20,297 nt of DNA from an uncultured Planctomycetaceae bacterium (lineage in GTDB: Bacteria; Planctomycetota; Planctomycetia; Pirellulales; Pirellulaceae), in assembly GCA_903927685.1 (NCBI GenBank), contig CAIYOB010000340.1:1-20297 (forward strand). The letters run 5' to 3'. Shown piece by piece: positions 6,644 to 13,507 of the stretch. The translations under genes and the position numbers were made by a program. Positions within the stretch are counted from its first letter, which is position 1, and every line of letters begins with the position of its first letter. Under the pieces are notes generated by a model that worked only from the letters and a program-made list of their open reading frames with translations, was not told where the DNA came from and made no database searches.

Positions 6644-9600
6644 ATGATGCGAAGTCATCTCTGCAGCATCACCTTGCTGCTGGCCTTGGCCTGTTCCGCG
6701 CGAGCCCAGGAGAGTTCCTGGCGGCATTCGGGCTCGCTGTTCGTCTTGACCACTCCGGACGGGGCCGATTTGCCGGCCACCGCCTCGGTGTCTGGATTTC
6801 CGCTGCTCGTGCGATTGAACGGGGACTGGTTCGATTTCCGGCAAGCCCGGCCCGACGGCGCGGACATCCGCTTGTATACCGCCGACGGCCAGCCGCTGCC
6901 GTACCAGATCGAGCTGTGGGACGCGGCGGAGGGCACGGCCGCGATCTGGGTCCGAATTCCCGAGATCCGGGGCCAAGCGCGGCAGGAGATCCGGATGCAC
7001 TGGGGCCATCCCGACGCCGCCGCCGTTTCCGACGGCAAGGCCGTGTTCAACGCATCCAACGGGTACGCGAGCGTCTGGCACATGGACCAGCCGGTTCAGG
7101 ACGCAGTGGGCACGCTCGAGTCGCACGACACCGGCACGGCCGATACCACGGGCATCAGCGGCCGGGCGCGGAGTTTTCCCGGCGGTCAGGGCGTCTACTG
7201 CGGCGACCGGATCGAGAGCCTTCCCTCCGGCGCCGCCCCGCACAGTTCGCAGGCCTGGTTCCGCCCCGAGACGATCAACAGCACGGTCCTGGCCTGGGGC
7301 AATGAACAGGCCCAAGGCAAGGTGGTGCTGCAGTTCGCCAGCCCGCCGCACGTGCGCATGGATTGCTACTTTTCGGACGGGAACGTGGCGAGCGATGGCA
7401 CGCTGACCCGGAACCAGTGGCTTCACGTCGTGCATACCTACCAGCCAGGCGACTCGCGGGTTTACGTCAACGGCGCCCTCGTCGGGCGAGGGCCGACGCG
7501 GGGCACTCCCCTGTCGATCCAGAGTCCGGCCCGGCTGTGGATCGGCGGCTGGTACAACAACTACGACTTCACGGGCGACATCGACGAGGTGCGAATCTCC
7601 CGGGTTGTACGCTCAGCGGACTGGGTCCGACTCGAGTATGAAAACCAGAAGCCGCTCCAGACCCTTGTCGGACCGATCGTCCGGCAGGGGACCGCCTTGT
7701 CGGTCTCGCCCGACCGGCTGACCGTGCAGGAGGGCGCCGGCGCCGTGCTGACCGCCCAGGCGGACGGCGCACAGAAACTGTACTGGGTCGTCCGCCAAGC
7801 CGGCGCAGAAACCCTCGCGGCCGTGGACCGCCTGAGCTTCCGTTTCGACGCCGGCCGCGTCGCCGGCGACACTTCGCTGACGATCGGGCTGAAGGCCGTC
7901 TACCCCGACGGCGTCAGGACGCTGGAGATCCCCGTTGCGGTCCAGGAGGCGATCCCCGAGCCGCGCGTCGCACTCTCGGCCCCGGCGGCCTGGGACGGGC
8001 GCCAGATCGTCGAACTGGCGCCCACGATCAGCAACCTCAAGGAACTGCAGGCGCACGGAGCCGCCGACCTGACGACCACCTGGGAAGTCTCCGGCCTGGG
8101 CGTCATCCAGGAAGCCGCCCCGGGCAAGCTCGTACTGAAGCGCGCACAAAACAGCGGCCAGCTGACCGTCACGGCGACGGTCAGCAACGGCGGCGAGCCG
8201 GCCACGGCGACCGCCACCATCGCGGTGACGGAACCCGTCGTGGATGCGTGGGTGCCGCGCCAGCCCTCGGCCGACGAATTGCCCGTGAACGGCCAGTTCT
8301 ATGCCCGCGACGACAAGCAGGAGGGGACGCTCCACTGCCGCGGCACCCTGGACGAACCGGCCGACAGCGTATTTCTTAAGGTCGCTTGCGACGGCCAACC
8401 GTATCAGCAGCAAACGCAGGAACTGGCTGGCGGCAAGCAGTACGCGCTGGCGGCGAAGCTCAAGCCCGGCCTGGTCAAGTACCGCGTCGAGTTTGGGGCG
8501 CGTCGCGGCGGCCGGGAGATCGTGCTGCATCGGGCGGACAACATCGTCTGCGGCGACGCCTACCTCATCCAGGGCCAATCCAACGCCTTGGCGACGGATA
8601 CCCACGAGGAAGCCCCGCGGGAAACCAACCCGTGGATTCGCAGCTTCGGTTCTGACCAAGACCAGGAATACCACCAGAAGCTCGGGCAAAACCTGTGGTG
8701 CCATCCGGTTTGGAAGTTCGCGGGGGGCGAGGCCCACGTGGCATCACGCCACGAACACAAGGCCGAGCTTGGCTGGTGGGGGATGGAACTGGCCAAACGC
8801 TTGTTGGCAAGCCAGCGGGTTCCCATCTGCATTATCAACGGCGCCGTCGGCGGGACGCGGATCGACCAGCACCAGCGGAATCCGGACAACCCCGCGGATT
8901 TGCAGACGATCTACGGCCGCCTGCTGTGGCGGGTGCGCGAGGCGCGGCTCACACACGGCATCCGCGCCGTGCTGTGGCATCAGGGCGAGAACGACCAAGG
9001 CGCCGATGGCCCCAGCGGCGGCTACGGGTGGGAGACGTACCAGCGTTACTTCGTGGACTTGGCGGCCGGCTGGAAGCAGGATTTTCCCAATCTTCAGCAC
9101 TATTACATCTACCAGATCTGGCCCCGGTCCTGCTCCATGGGCCGCGACGGATCGGACAACCGCTTGCGGGACGTCCAGCGGACCTTGCCGCGGTTGTACT
9201 CCAACATGGGCATCATGTCGACCTTGGGCATCCGGCCGCCCGGCACCTGCCACTACCCGCTGGCCGGCTGGGCGGAGTTCGCGCGCCTGGTCCAGCCGCT
9301 GATCGAGCGGGATTTGTACGGCCAGGCGCCGGCCGGCTGCGTTACGCCCCCGGATCTCCAGCACGCCTCGTATACGAGCGACGCGCGGGACGCGATTGCC
9401 CTCGAGTTCGACCAGCCGGTGGTCTGGCAGCCGTCGCTGGCCAGCGAGTTCTACCTGGACGGCCGGAACGGCGTAGTCGCCTCCGGGGCCGTGGCCGGCA
9501 ACGTCCTGACGCTGACGCTGAAGCAGGCCTCGGCGGCCGCGACTATCACTTACCTCGACAGCAACTCGTGGAGCCAGGACCGGCTGCTCGTCGGCGCCAA

Positions 9601-9661
9601 CGGCCTCGCCGCGCTGACGTTCTGCGAGGTGCCGATTTCCGCGGCGCAGCCGGATCGGTGA
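6644..9661 (+). CDS. Secreted DUF2341-LamG-sialate O-acetylesterase
   Basis: A 1005-residue exported multidomain protein. Signal peptide (1-21, ending ARA-QE); DUF2341-type domain (about 50-135); LamG/concanavalin-like domain (about 140-330, ending in the typical DIDEVRISRVVRSADWV pattern); Ig-like beta region (about 345-530); beta domain (about 545-630); then an SGNH-type sialate O-acetylesterase (SASA) domain (about 632-895). The nucleophile is Ser646 in GQSNA, WHQGEND (778-784) is the second SASA block, and His870 in CHYPLAGW is the likely catalytic base. A final beta-sandwich covers about 900-1000. It should remove O-acetyl groups from sialic acid or other sugars so that glycosidases can act, while the LamG part binds glycan. 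GGAAAG lies 5 nt before the ATG. Its stop is 27 bp from that of the convergent hydrolase gene. Confidence 0.88.
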   Translation: MMRSHLCSITLLLALACSARAQESSWRHSGSLFVLTTPDGADLPATASVSGFPLLVRLNGDWFDFRQARPDGADIRLYTADGQPLPYQIELWDAAEGTAAIWVRIPEIRGQARQEIRMHWGHPDAAAVSDGKAVFNASNGYASVWHMDQPVQDAVGTLESHDTGTADTTGISGRARSFPGGQGVYCGDRIESLPSGAAPHSSQAWFRPETINSTVLAWGNEQAQGKVVLQFASPPHVRMDCYFSDGNVASDGTLTRNQWLHVVHTYQPGDSRVYVNGALVGRGPTRGTPLSIQSPARLWIGGWYNNYDFTGDIDEVRISRVVRSADWVRLEYENQKPLQTLVGPIVRQGTALSVSPDRLTVQEGAGAVLTAQADGAQKLYWVVRQAGAETLAAVDRLSFRFDAGRVAGDTSLTIGLKAVYPDGVRTLEIPVAVQEAIPEPRVALSAPAAWDGRQIVELAPTISNLKELQAHGAADLTTTWEVSGLGVIQEAAPGKLVLKRAQNSGQLTVTATVSNGGEPATATATIAVTEPVVDAWVPRQPSADELPVNGQFYARDDKQEGTLHCRGTLDEPADSVFLKVACDGQPYQQQTQELAGGKQYALAAKLKPGLVKYRVEFGARRGGREIVLHRADNIVCGDAYLIQGQSNALATDTHEEAPRETNPWIRSFGSDQDQEYHQKLGQNLWCHPVWKFAGGEAHVASRHEHKAELGWWGMELAKRLLASQRVPICIINGAVGGTRIDQHQRNPDNPADLQTIYGRLLWRVREARLTHGIRAVLWHQGENDQGADGPSGGYGWETYQRYFVDLAAGWKQDFPNLQHYYIYQIWPRSCSMGRDGSDNRLRDVQRTLPRLYSNMGIMSTLGIRPPGTCHYPLAGWAEFARLVQPLIERDLYGQAPAGCVTPPDLQHASYTSDARDAIALEFDQPVVWQPSLASEFYLDGRNGVVASGAVAGNVLTLTLKQASAAATITYLDSNSWSQDRLLVGANGLAALTFCEVPISAAQPDR

Positions 9662-9688
9662 CCGAAAGTCGACCGCCTGCATCCCCAC

Positions 9689-10522
9689 TCATTTGCCGCT
9701 TTCCTTGTCGTGGATCCAGCGCAGCAGCGGGGCGATGGCCGGTTCGACCATGCCGTGACCGTAGCCTTGAAGCTCGTACAGGGTGACATCTTTGTGCCCG
9801 GCCACTTTGAGCATGCGCATGAAGTAGGCATTTTCTTCGTAGCGGCCCAGCATCTCCAGTTCGCGATCGCCGGTGATCAGCAGGATCGGCGGCGCGTCGG
9901 GCCGAACGTGGTACAGCGGCGCGAACTCGTCGACCAGCGGTTGAGTCTTGGGGATTCCCCGCTCCTCGCGCACCGTCATGTGAGTAATCGTGTGACCGCT
10001 GAGCGGAATGAGACCGGCGATCCGATCGGCGTCGACATCGCAGGCGGCCAGCCAGCGCTTGTCGAGTCCCAGCATGCTCGTCAGGTATCCGCCGGCGGAA
10101 TGGCCGGACACGAAGATCTTGTCGGCCCTGCCCCCGTAACTGGCGATGTTTCGGAACGTCCACGCGACGGCGGCCGCCGCGTCCTCCAGGTAGGCCGGGC
10201 AGGAAACCTCGGGATACAGCCGGTAGTTCGCGGCCACCACGGCCAGACCCTGCTCTTGCAGACCGGCAGGAACGGACCGGTTGCCTCCGGTCAGCCCGCC
10301 TCCATGAAACCAGACCACCGTGGCGAATCCAGGCTTGTCGTCCGGACAGTAGACGTCCAGACGGCAGCGCTCCAGCTGGTACGCAGTCGCCTCCTTGCCT
10401 TCCGGCAGATACGAGATGTCTTTCTCGAGGCGATACCTTGCCTCCTGGCTCTTCGTCTCGTCCGCCGGCGCTCTGCCGCCGACGAAAATGACGGTGATCA
10501 GTGCCACAAGTAAACGAAGCAT
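9689..10522 (-). CDS. Secreted alpha/beta-hydrolase esterase
   Basis: A 277-residue exported carboxylesterase of the HGGG (hormone-sensitive-lipase/BD-FAE-like) group. Oxyanion motif HGGG at 73-76, nucleophile Ser142 in GHSAGG, Asp219 in LLITGDRE and His256 in GYGHG make a complete catalytic set. It would cleave ester decorations of glycans or small esters in the periplasm; the substrate is not determinable. A start at 10522 is chosen because it opens directly with a signal peptide (MLRLLVALITVIF, cleavage near APA-DE) and has GGAAAGGA a few bases upstream. An in-frame start 23 codons earlier lacks these. It is convergent with the sialate O-acetylesterase gene, so the two face each other with 27 bp between stops. 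Confidence 0.9.
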   Translation of the reverse strand: MLRLLVALITVIFVGGRAPADETKSQEARYRLEKDISYLPEGKEATAYQLERCRLDVYCPDDKPGFATVVWFHGGGLTGGNRSVPAGLQEQGLAVVAANYRLYPEVSCPAYLEDAAAAVAWTFRNIASYGGRADKIFVSGHSAGGYLTSMLGLDKRWLAACDVDADRIAGLIPLSGHTITHMTVREERGIPKTQPLVDEFAPLYHVRPDAPPILLITGDRELEMLGRYEENAYFMRMLKVAGHKDVTLYELQGYGHGMVEPAIAPLLRWIHDKESGK

Positions 10523-10608
10523 TCCACGTTTCCTTTCCGAAAACGGCTGCGATGGAAGACCCGAGATCCTCCATCGATTGGGTTGGGCCATACACCTGGT
10601 CGCGCACG

Positions 10609-10638
10609 AGTATACCGCGTTTCGTCCGCCATCGGCAG
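10609..10638 (-). promoter_or_regulatory. Putative promoter of the alpha/beta-hydrolase gene
   Basis: On the minus strand a TATACT -10 box (10614-10609) is preceded 18 nt upstream by a weak CTGCCG -35 box (10638-10633). The predicted leader is about 80 nt. The -10 is good and the -35 poor, so this is a moderate call. Confidence 0.35.
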
Positions 10639-10830
10639 ATCTTCTTCTGTGTCATCACGGCCACCGGCTCGATTTTGCCTCTTTCCAAGAAAGGCCGGTG
10701 CCCCGGGGAGCCAGACGACTATGATTTGGCAGGCGGATTGTGCTGCCGCCCTCGTCGAGTTGCCGACCAGCCTTGGGGCCATGCGGGGCCGTCGCGGCGA
10801 ACCCGCCGACAACGAATTCGTCCATTCTGC

Positions 10831-10838
10831 AGGAGGAG
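10831..10838 (+). promoter_or_regulatory. Strong Shine-Dalgarno of the broken TPR gene
   Basis: AGGAGGAG lies 6 nt before the ATG at 10845. A near-perfect ribosome site in front of a gene that no longer encodes a full protein shows that the gene was once expressed and that decay is recent. Confidence 0.7.
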
Positions 10839-10844
10839 CCATTG

Positions 10845-11244
10845 ATGGCACGAAGCATGGCGACCTGTTGCCTTGCGATGGAAGTCGCGTTGGCGTGCCT
10901 GTGCGTCTTGGCCGCTGACGCACCCAACCGGATTAACCAAGAGGAATCTCGGTTGGCCGTTGAGCGCTCCATACGATTCTATCCCGGCTTCAGCGGGTAC
11001 GCGCGGCGTGTCACGTGCGCATCGGCCGAAGCGCAGCGGTGGTTTGATCAACGCCTGGTCGCTGCTGGGGCTCCAACAGTCGCTGCAGAAGCAGGGCAAG
11101 GATGGCGAGGCCGCGGCTCTGGCCGACAAAGTCCGGCAAGCCTGGGCGCGGGCGGACGTTTCCCCAGTGGCCAGCTGCTACTGCCACCCGGAAGCACGCC
11201 AGCAAGCGGACGCCAACCGTCGCGGTGCCGCTGCGGGTCGCTGA
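10845..11244 (+). pseudogene. Broken secreted TPR protein: head joined out of frame to tail
   Basis: From the ATG at 10845 the frame encodes a signal peptide (MARSMATCCLAMEVALACLCVLA) and the conserved head of a planctomycete-type TPR protein, ending ASAEAQRWFDQ at about 11051. Normally a long run of TPR units follows. Instead the sense jumps by +1 into a frame reading NAWSLLGLQQSLQKQGKD and then RQAWARADVSP...SCYC, which is the usual C-terminal TPR and end of the same kind of protein, stopping at 11244. The whole middle (several hundred residues in relatives, from memory of the family) is missing. The junction falls within about 11043-11055. As written, the original frame continues as nonsense to 11435. 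Interpretation: an internal deletion with loss of frame. Family assignment is by pattern recognition, not a search. Confidence 0.65.
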
Positions 11245-11267
11245 ATCTCGTGCGGAAGCGTTGTCAA

Positions 11268-11435
11268 GCGTTGGAAAGTCCCTTTGGACAGCAAACACCG
11301 ATCCAACTGCTGGACGACGACTGGGATGCTTCGGTAGTCGATTTGAAAAACCGGGTTCGGCGAGCGTCTGCGCACCACACGGGCGGACAGTGGAGCCACG
11401 ACGATGTGACGTTTATGGGCTTGGAGATCGTCTGA
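11268..11435 (+). pseudogene. C-terminal fragment of a SpoIIE/PP2C-type phosphatase
   Basis: After the TPR tail stops, the frame ending at 11435 reads like the last 55 residues of a PPM/SpoIIE-type protein phosphatase. There is an FG followed by a short helix (about 11283-11310), an LLDDDWDASVVDLKNRV helix, then HTGG and the terminal SHDDVTFMGLEIV strand. The D-D-V/I-T ending is the metal-binding DD(I/V)T of these phosphatases. The rest of the domain is absent, and no start or ribosome site lies in front. It seems to be a leftover tail joined to the TPR remnant. The match is from family knowledge and is moderate. Confidence 0.5.
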
Positions 11436-11512
11436 GCCGCGGGAGCGAACAACCAGACGCCCGGCCAGAGTCGACCGGAGCGTGCTCGTCATCGAGCCGA
11501 ATCCGAGGACGG

Positions 11513-11542
11513 TTGCGAACCGAAGCGACGAGAGTCTAGAAT
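11513..11542 (+). promoter_or_regulatory. Putative sigma70 promoter of the metalloprotease gene
   Basis: TTGCGA (11513-11518) and TAGAAT (11537-11542) are 18 nt apart. Transcription would begin near 11549, giving a leader of about 125 nt. The stretch 11436-11674 otherwise holds nothing recognisable. Confidence 0.4.
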
Positions 11543-11674
11543 TGCTCGCCAAGATTCCTTCTCGGGAGGAATGCCTTCAGGGCGCTGGGAATCGGTCGAT
11601 CGCTGGGTCACACGCTACCGTGGATGCACGGGACGCGGTCGTACAGCGAGCACTCCTGCATCGGAGTCTGTGGC

Positions 11675-12976
11675 ATGACTGGAGCGACGCGGCAATTTCG
11701 CATCAACAGGTTGTGCTTGGTTCCGCTATTGCTCGGCGGAATGGCCGGACTATCGCAGGCATTTGGGCAGGAAAAGTCAGCTCTGCCGGAACACTATGTT
11801 CTCGACAGAATTCGCGTGTTTTACACGACCGACGGGATCTCCGCCGTGCATCCCGGGGACACCGATTCGAATGGCGTGCCCGACCACGTCGAAGACGTCG
11901 CCAAGCAGGTTTGGGCGGCGCGCCGGCTATTCTGCGAGGTGCTCGAATTCCCCGACCCGTTGACGAGCGTGCGATACGCGGGCGTCACGTGCATCGAGAT
12001 CTGCATTCGCGATCGTGCGGAACTCGGCGGCCGGAATGGTGCCGCCTATGACGAATCCCAACGGGCCAGACGCATCCCTGAAGGAAAGCCGGATGACCGC
12101 GCGATCGTCATGGCCCTTGGCCGTCATGTGGTGGCCGCGAAGAATCTGTCACCGGCGCACGAGTTGTTTCATCTGATTCAGTACGGCGCAACCTACTTCA
12201 AGAACGGCTGGTTTCTCGAGGGGCAGACACGCTGGTCGGAGCACGCCCTTGGTCAAGGCGGCCTCGGCGAAGTCGAATATCTGCCTCGCGGGCCTTGGCC
12301 CCAACCGTCCGCAAATCTGCCTGCGCTGTTCGCTACGACCTACGACGCGGAATTCGTGCTTTGGAACCCGATCGCGCAGAGAACCGATCCGAAAGGACTG
12401 CTGCCGCAAACGCCCATCCTCAAAGAACTCGCGGCCTTGCGTTACTCGGATGGCTCGCCCGTGCTCCAGGACCGCAATCTCACGGGCGCGGAGATCATGC
12501 GCGACATCTTGGTCGAACTCGGCAAAATGGACGATGTGGCGTTCCAGGAACTTGGGTACGACAAATGGACTGAAGACAACCAGAAATCAGCGCGGAATGA
12601 CGGCTATATCTATCAAGCCGTCATGGACGTTCTTCACCGCCGTTCTCCGCCGGTCGGTCGGTCTCAAGTCGCCAAGCCGGCCACGGCTTCTGCCGCAAAC
12701 CAAGCCCCGTCGCCGGAATCAAACGTCACGCGACGAGAAGGTACGCCAGCCGTAGCGGAGGCAAGTGCCGAGGCGGAAGGTCCGGAGGATGCACGTGCAG
12801 CTGCTGCAAGCTGGAGAACCTGGACGACCCGCGATGGGAAATACCAAGTCCAGGCGAGACTCTTGAAGCATGCGTCCGGCACGGTGACACTGGAAAAGAA
12901 GAACGGCACGACCGTGGACGTGCGACTGGAATTGCTCTGTGACAGCGACCGCGACTTCATCACTCAACAGAAATAA
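11675..12976 (+). CDS. Secreted HExxH metalloprotease with C-terminal SHD1 domain
   Basis: A 433-residue exported protein. Signal peptide (about 1-31); an N-terminal segment with DTDSNGVPDHVEDVA (about 62-76), the Ca2+-binding-like D-x-D-x-N-G-x-P-D signature seen in MXAN_6640-like putative metalloproteases; zinc motif HELFH at 162-166; and Glu189 in GWFLEGQTRWSEHAL as the probable third zinc ligand. An Ala/Pro-rich linker (about 325-378) leads to an SHD1-like domain (379-433: WRTWTTRDGKYQVQA, then DVRLELLCDSDRDFI), frequent in planctomycete secreted proteins. Predicted role: extracytoplasmic peptide cleavage. The start at 11675 is preferred over 11624 because it precedes the signal peptide and has GGAG 8 nt upstream. 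It is the only intact gene between two stretches of gene debris. Confidence 0.82.
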   Translation: MTGATRQFRINRLCLVPLLLGGMAGLSQAFGQEKSALPEHYVLDRIRVFYTTDGISAVHPGDTDSNGVPDHVEDVAKQVWAARRLFCEVLEFPDPLTSVRYAGVTCIEICIRDRAELGGRNGAAYDESQRARRIPEGKPDDRAIVMALGRHVVAAKNLSPAHELFHLIQYGATYFKNGWFLEGQTRWSEHALGQGGLGEVEYLPRGPWPQPSANLPALFATTYDAEFVLWNPIAQRTDPKGLLPQTPILKELAALRYSDGSPVLQDRNLTGAEIMRDILVELGKMDDVAFQELGYDKWTEDNQKSARNDGYIYQAVMDVLHRRSPPVGRSQVAKPATASAANQAPSPESNVTRREGTPAVAEASAEAEGPEDARAAAASWRTWTTRDGKYQVQARLLKHASGTVTLEKKNGTTVDVRLELLCDSDRDFITQQK

Positions 12977-12983
12977 AGCAAAG

Positions 12984-13358
12984 ATGTTCAGACAATTCCA
13001 GCCTTGCGAACTGCTGGCTGCGCACGGGGATCTCCCTTCATCGCTTATTGTCGTTGTTACGGGCATGATCCTCGTCGCCTTCCTGCTTGGTAGTTACGTC
13101 CTGCTGCTGATGAGACAATACAAACGGTGTCCACCAAACCGGCTGCTGGTGATCTTCGGACATACCGGCCGCGACTGCGGCCTGAAGCTCATTCACGGCG
13201 GTGCAGTATTCGTGGTGCCCCTGCTCCAGAGTTATGCCTACCTGAGTCTCGAACCGATCGACGTATCGCTCTCCTTGTCCACGGAATCAGGAACCAAGCG
13301 TCTTGGTTCAAGGCACACTGTGGTGGCCGGCCGACGTCCCAAGGCGTCGAGCGAGTGA
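12984..13358 (+). pseudogene. Truncated flotillin-like (SPFH) protein, N-terminal piece
   Basis: Starting 7 bp after the metalloprotease stop, the frame encodes one transmembrane segment (LIVVVTGMILVAFLLGSYVL) and then RQYKRCPPNRLLVIFG, IHGGAVFVVPLLQSYAYLSLEPIDV. This is the standard opening of planctomycete flotillins, membrane scaffold proteins of the SPFH family. Homology ends near 13262-13270. The remaining 30 residues or so (from about STESGTKRLGSRH to the stop at 13358) are unrelated, because the sequence has switched to another gene fragment. Full flotillins run to about 500 residues, so most of the SPFH domain and all of the coiled coil are lost. It may still be translated as a small membrane protein. 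Confidence 0.7.
13262..13309 (+). pseudogene. Alpha/beta-hydrolase strand fragment fused to the flotillin remnant
   Basis: In the frame one base away from the flotillin remnant, the sequence reads RIALLVHGIRNQASWF, the beta-strand plus oxyanion-loop opening (LLVHGIR) of a cytosolic alpha/beta hydrolase. There is no signal, no start and no continuation into a nucleophile elbow; the downstream frame is not hydrolase-like. It is short (16 residues), so the call is tentative, but the phrase is characteristic. Confidence 0.35.
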
Positions 13359-13493
13359 TTCGAGTGTTGTTGCGGTCATGCGTTGCTCTCGCTGGCGAGG
13401 CGGTCCACGGCGACGCCTTGCTCTTCAAAGCCATCGCGATGATCATATCACATGCCTGCGAGACCAACCAAGTCCCTTGGCACACAGCCACAC

Positions 13494-13498
13494 AGGAG
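13494..13498 (+). promoter_or_regulatory. Shine-Dalgarno fixing the sialidase-PLC start
   Basis: AGGAG lies 9 nt before the ATG at 13508, which begins with a signal peptide. This decides against the much earlier in-frame start at 13127, whose extra 127 residues read through flotillin and hydrolase debris. Confidence 0.75.
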
Positions 13499-13507
13499 CA
13501 TTTGATC

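Larger units (their letters stand above)
10523..10844. other. Intergenic region, mainly upstream of the hydrolase
   Basis: These 322 bases hold no convincing gene. They contain the leader and a putative promoter of the minus-strand hydrolase and, at the right end, the strong ribosome site of the broken TPR gene. Short frames here encode basic, compositionally odd peptides with no recognisable motif. Confidence 0.5.

Noticed and set aside
5381..7435. 684-codon minus-strand frame spanning the GH123-like start and the esterase start
   Set aside because: It crosses two well-supported genes and an intergenic region, and the peptide is compositionally odd with no recognisable motif.
10740..11435. 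231-codon frame taken as one intact gene
   Set aside because: Only residues from the ATG at 10845 to about 11051 and the last 55 codons look like protein; the middle is out of frame with the TPR tail, so it is a mosaic of remnants.
10700..13500. Mobile element responsible for the debris region
   Set aside because: No transposase, integrase, terminal inverted repeats, tRNA or target-site duplication could be seen.
13127..13507. N-terminal extension of the sialidase-PLC frame by 127 codons
   Set aside because: The extension reads through flotillin and hydrolase debris, while the ATG at 13508 has AGGAG at 9 nt and a signal peptide right after it.
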